A stretch of DNA of 64,000 bases from positions 372,001-436,000 of the forward strand of contig CAWIQE010000002.1 in the NCBI GenBank assembly GCA_963838155.1, written 5' to 3'. Under the pieces are notes generated by a model. It worked only from the letters and a program-made list of their open reading frames with translations. It searched no databases and had not been told where the DNA came from. A program made the translations under genes and the position numbers. Position 1 is the stretch's first letter; each line of letters begins with the position of its first letter. Origin of the DNA: Pararhizobium_B sp963838155 (GTDB lineage: Bacteria; Pseudomonadota; Alphaproteobacteria; Rhizobiales; Rhizobiaceae). Of the stretch, positions 61,385-64,000 are shown in pieces.

Positions 61385-62449
61385 ATGACGCTCATTCTGG
61401 ATGACAGCGGCCTGGCGGCGGCGGAAGCGGAAGCGCCCGCGGTTCCCGACGTGGAGGCCCCGTCGGAACGCGTCCCGGACCGGGGCACCTCGTTTTCCGG
61501 TCGGCTTCCGGTCGCCGCGGCGGCGTCAGTGGCGCTTCATCTGTCGATCGCCGCGCTCTTCCTGACCGGGCCGGGCCGCGACCTCGCCTCGACGCTGCTT
61601 GCCGGCGTCCACGACGACGGGCTCGCCGCCATCGGCGACGCGAAGAACGACAATGCCGAGACGGGCCGGAGATCGGGCAAGGACGGGGCGATATCGGTCG
61701 TCCTGACGCCGCCGCCCGCTCCACCGCCTACGCCGCCAAAGGCGCCGGCGCCCGCCGACCCGGCGGTGGCCGTCCCGAAGCCTGTTGTGCCGAAGCCCGC
61801 GGTGCCGAAGCCCCCGGTGCTGGAGCCCCCGGTGCTGGAGAAAGCCGACGCCCGCAAACCGGAGGCGCCCCCGCTGCTTTCGGCGAAAGGGGCGGCGGCG
61901 GAGGGCAACGGCGCGGCGGCGGCGAAGCCGGCTGCGCCGCCCGTACAGACGCCAGCGCCCGCGACCCCTCCGACACCCGAGAAACGCCCCGAGGCGAAAC
62001 GCCCAGAGCCGAAAAGCCCCGAGGTCGCACGGACCTTTCGCCAGCCCTTCCTCCTTCCCCAAGGCGGCGGGACGGAGAGCTGGCGGGGCGCGCTGACCGG
62101 AAGCCGGCAGGGAAAGAGCGTCTCGACGACGAAGGGCAAGGCGGAGAAGGGGTCCGGCGACGCCGCGGTCTCGAGCTATCCCGGCAGCGTGGCGCGCAAG
62201 CTCGGCGCTGCCCTGCGCTACCCTGCCGGAGCGAAGGCGGCGCGGCTGACCGGCGAAGCCACCGTGCATTTCGCGGTGGACAGGTCGGGGCGCGCCACCT
62301 CGGTCTCGATCGTCGCCAGCTCCGGCTTCGACGTGCTCGACAAGGCGGCGATCGCGGCCGTCGGGCGCGCCTCCCCGTTTCCGCCGATACCGGCGGCGGC
62401 CGACCGCAGGGATTGGCCGTTCACGGTGACGCTCGCCTTCGGCAAATAA
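61385..62449 (+). CDS. TonB-family energy transducer
   Basis: 354 residues. A single N-terminal membrane anchor (about 41-62) is followed by a periplasmic Pro-rich spacer (about 106-220) with repeated VPKP units. The C-terminal TonB domain reads SYPGSVARKLGAALRYPAGAKAARLTGEATVHFAVDRSGRA and continues with SSGFDVLDKAAIAAVGRASPFPPIP. It should transmit proton-motive force from ExbBD to outer-membrane receptors. No exbB, exbD or receptor gene is in the window. The TAA stop coincides with the first bases of an inverted compound repeat. Confidence 0.9.
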   Translation: MTLILDDSGLAAAEAEAPAVPDVEAPSERVPDRGTSFSGRLPVAAAASVALHLSIAALFLTGPGRDLASTLLAGVHDDGLAAIGDAKNDNAETGRRSGKDGAISVVLTPPPAPPPTPPKAPAPADPAVAVPKPVVPKPAVPKPPVLEPPVLEKADARKPEAPPLLSAKGAAAEGNGAAAAKPAAPPVQTPAPATPPTPEKRPEAKRPEPKSPEVARTFRQPFLLPQGGGTESWRGALTGSRQGKSVSTTKGKAEKGSGDAAVSSYPGSVARKLGAALRYPAGAKAARLTGEATVHFAVDRSGRATSVSIVASSGFDVLDKAAIAAVGRASPFPPIPAAADRRDWPFTVTLAFGK

Positions 62450-62550
62450 AGCGCTTCCAGGAAAAGTGGAAACCGGTTTTCCGTCCGGAAGCGCGTAAAA
62501 ACAAAGAGATAGAGCGTGTCCGCGATTCCGTGAAACGCGGACACGCTCTA
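62447..62550 (-). repeat. Compound A+H repeat overlapping the tonB stop
   Basis: The stop TAA (62447-62449) is followed directly by AGCGCTTCC. Element A is 62451-62494, and hairpin H (arms TAGAGCGTGTCCGCG / CGCGGACACGCTCTA) is 62510-62550, one of the most symmetrical copies. The arrangement is the same as at the rnd stop. Confidence 0.85.
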
Positions 62551-62608
62551 AAGCGCCCGTCCGCTCTTCCCTCGGCATAAGCGGGAGACGATCGGTCCGG
62601 CGCGCGGC

Positions 62609-63058
62609 TCAGGCCTTGCGCTCCCAGCGCCGGTCTTCCGTCTGCTGCCAGTAGGTCAGCGCGTGCCCCTCCTCCTTCAGGCGCTTCCAGTGGAGGCGCG
62701 CGTCCTCGACCTGCTGGCCGTCGTGACCGTCGAACATGAAGACGAGACGGTCGTAGTCGGCGACCCCGGCCGGCGACGCGCCGTCGACGACGAAACGGAC
62801 GGTCGCGCGATTGGGGTTCGCGTCCGTCGCCGAGAGGACGACCGGCTGGCGGTCCGGATGACGCGCGGTGTCGCAGCCATGCGGCAGGAAAGCGGCGTCG
62901 CGGTAGGTCCACAGATGGGCGTCGAGCGCATCGCGCCGCTCTTCGCTGCCGGTCTGGACGACGACGCGCCAGCCGCGCTCGATGCTCTTTTCCAGGAGCG
63001 GCGGAAGCGCGTCCTCCAGGCGCGAATCGGTCAGGTGATAGAACAGAACCTCCGCCAC
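62609..63058 (-). CDS. holC: DNA polymerase III subunit chi
   Basis: 149 residues from GTG 63058. Chi links the clamp loader to single-strand-binding protein. Conserved features are EVLFYHLTDSRLEDALPPLLEKS at the start, AHLWTYRDAAFLPHG in the middle and DYDRLVFMFDG / WKRLKEEGHALTYWQQ at the end. It lies 13 nt after the pepA stop on the same strand, a pairing common in proteobacteria. Confidence 0.93.
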   Translation of the reverse strand: MAEVLFYHLTDSRLEDALPPLLEKSIERGWRVVVQTGSEERRDALDAHLWTYRDAAFLPHGCDTARHPDRQPVVLSATDANPNRATVRFVVDGASPAGVADYDRLVFMFDGHDGQQVEDARLHWKRLKEEGHALTYWQQTEDRRWERKA

Positions 63059-63071
63059 GACCGCCCCTGCC

Positions 63072-64000
63072 TCAGCCTTCGAAATGGGTCTTCACGAGAT
63101 CGTTCAGGAGGCGCACGCCGAAGCCCGACGCCCAGGACCGGCTGATTTCCGTCCGGGGGGAGCCCATGGCGGTGCCGGCGACGTCGAGATGCGCCCAGGG
63201 CGTGCCGTCGACGAAGCGCTGGAGGAACTGCGCCGCCGTGATCGAGCCGGCGGCCCTGCCTCCGGTGTTCTTGACGTCGGCGAATTTCGAATCGATCAGC
63301 TTGTCGTATTCGGGGCCGAGCGGCAGGCGCCAGACCTTTTCCTCGGTGCGCAGGCCCGAGGCGAGAAGCTGCTCGGCGAGCTCGTCGTCGTTGGAAAACA
63401 GGCCGGCGTGGTGGTGCCCGAGCGCCACGATGACGGCGCCGGTGAGGGTCGCGAGGTTGACCATGAACCGCGGCTCGAACCGGTCCTGGCAGTACCAGAG
63501 CGCATCCGCCAGGACGAGGCGGCCTTCCGCGTCGGTATTGATCACCTCGATCGTCTGGCCGGACATCGAGGTGACGATGTCGCCGGGCCGCTGGGCGTTG
63601 CCGTCGGGCATGTTCTCGACGAGCCCGAGAATGCCGACGGCGTTCACCTTCGCCTTGCGCGCGGCGAGCGCGTGCATCAGGCCGGTGACGGCGGCGGCGC
63701 CGCCCATGTCGCCCTTCATGTCCTCCATGCCGCCGGCCGGCTTTATGGAAATGCCGCCGGTGTCGAAGACGACGCCCTTGCCGATGAAGGCGACGGGCTT
63801 TTCCTTCGACCGGCCGCCGTTCCACTGCATGATCGCCAGCCGCGGCGGCCGGACGGAGCCCTGCGCGACGCCGAGAAGAGCGCCCATGCCGAGCTTGCGC
63901 ATCTCCTTCTCGCCGAGCACCTCGACTTCGACGCCGAGCTTTTCCAGGGCCTTCGCCCGTGCTGCGAATTCTTCCGGGCCGAGCACGTTCGCCGGCTCGT
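63072..64000 (-). CDS. pepA: Leucyl aminopeptidase (M17), 5' end cut by the window edge
   Basis: The visible 309 residues are the C-terminal catalytic part of a di-zinc M17 aminopeptidase. They show VAFIGKGVVFDTGGISIKP, the substrate/metal region GDMGGAAAVTGLM, the family signature NTDAEGRLVLADAL and a C-terminal HLDVAGTAM. The coding frame continues through base 64000 (the displayed start at 63986 is internal). It removes N-terminal residues in peptide turnover. It is followed by holC, 13 nt apart. Confidence 0.95.
   Translation of the reverse strand, partial: EPANVLGPEEFAARAKALEKLGVEVEVLGEKEMRKLGMGALLGVAQGSVRPPRLAIMQWNGGRSKEKPVAFIGKGVVFDTGGISIKPAGGMEDMKGDMGGAAAVTGLMHALAARKAKVNAVGILGLVENMPDGNAQRPGDIVTSMSGQTIEVINTDAEGRLVLADALWYCQDRFEPRFMVNLATLTGAVIVALGHHHAGLFSNDDELAEQLLASGLRTEEKVWRLPLGPEYDKLIDSKFADVKNTGGRAAGSITAAQFLQRFVDGTPWAHLDVAGTAMGSPRTEISRSWASGFGVRLLNDLVKTHFEG

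Overview
This is a 64 kb piece of a high-GC (about two thirds G+C by eye) chromosome. Gene content and order point to an alphaproteobacterium of the order Hyphomicrobiales (Rhizobiales). The evidence is the DUF177-plsX-fabH-ihfA-merR block, the glyA-nrdR-ribD-ribE-ribH-nusB block, an LdtR-type MarR regulator beside an L,D-transpeptidase, hemB with a Mg-type metal site, HdaA downstream of an AI-2E permease, pgsA-moaD-moaE, and an Omp25-like porin. I cannot name the genus. No rRNA, tRNA, CRISPR array, prophage or IS transposase is visible.

Layout. 0-4.3 kb (minus): a MerR regulator cut by the window edge, ihfA, fabH (frameshifted here), plsX, DUF177 and a cytochrome bc1 assembly chaperone, with bamE diverging. 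5.2-13.4 kb (minus): the H+-pyrophosphatase, then a tightly packed serine/one-carbon, riboflavin and nusB operon ending in an MFS transporter. 13.7-18.7 kb: FUSC-family transporter, L,D-transpeptidase and its probable regulator LdtR, small membrane protein. 18.8-24.2 kb (plus): hemB, RDD protein, SLC13/RCK transporter, N-degron transferase bpt, EamA exporter. 24.2-33.3 kb: parC, ArsB-like permease, esterase, secreted protein of unknown function, aspS, RNase D. 33.5-34.6 kb: an unrecognised gene with a strikingly AT-rich 3' half. 34.9-43.1 kb: purN-purM diverging from a phosphatidyltransferase / AI-2E / hdaA / ppk / ppx (frameshifted near the end) series. 44.3-49.2 kb: molybdopterin oxidoreductase, rlmJ, a secreted Cys-containing protein with RNase T2, and a GST. 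50.3-58.6 kb: Omp25-like porin, SDR-uvrC, pgsA-moaD-moaE, AbrB-family membrane protein, ndk, DinB, ABM-domain protein. 58.7-64 kb: ABC-F ATPase, TonB, DNA polymerase III chi and a partial leucyl aminopeptidase.

Most genes are housekeeping. The unusual layer is a family of intergenic palindromic repeats. Element A (about 44 bp, outer arms GCGCTTCC/GGAAGCGC) is often paired with hairpin H (about 41 bp), giving a roughly 100-bp compound unit. A also occurs in tandem with a 91-bp inverted-repeat element B and a 21-bp minisatellite. About 26 A copies and 11 B copies are present, mostly in three arrays between 43 and 61.4 kb. The arms covary between copies, the elements supply the stop codons of three genes (rnd, the porin, tonB), and inverted copies bracket the orphan gene-purN...ppx segment. 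These features, the orphan gene at 33.5 kb, and the two single-base frameshifts in core genes are the points most worth checking.
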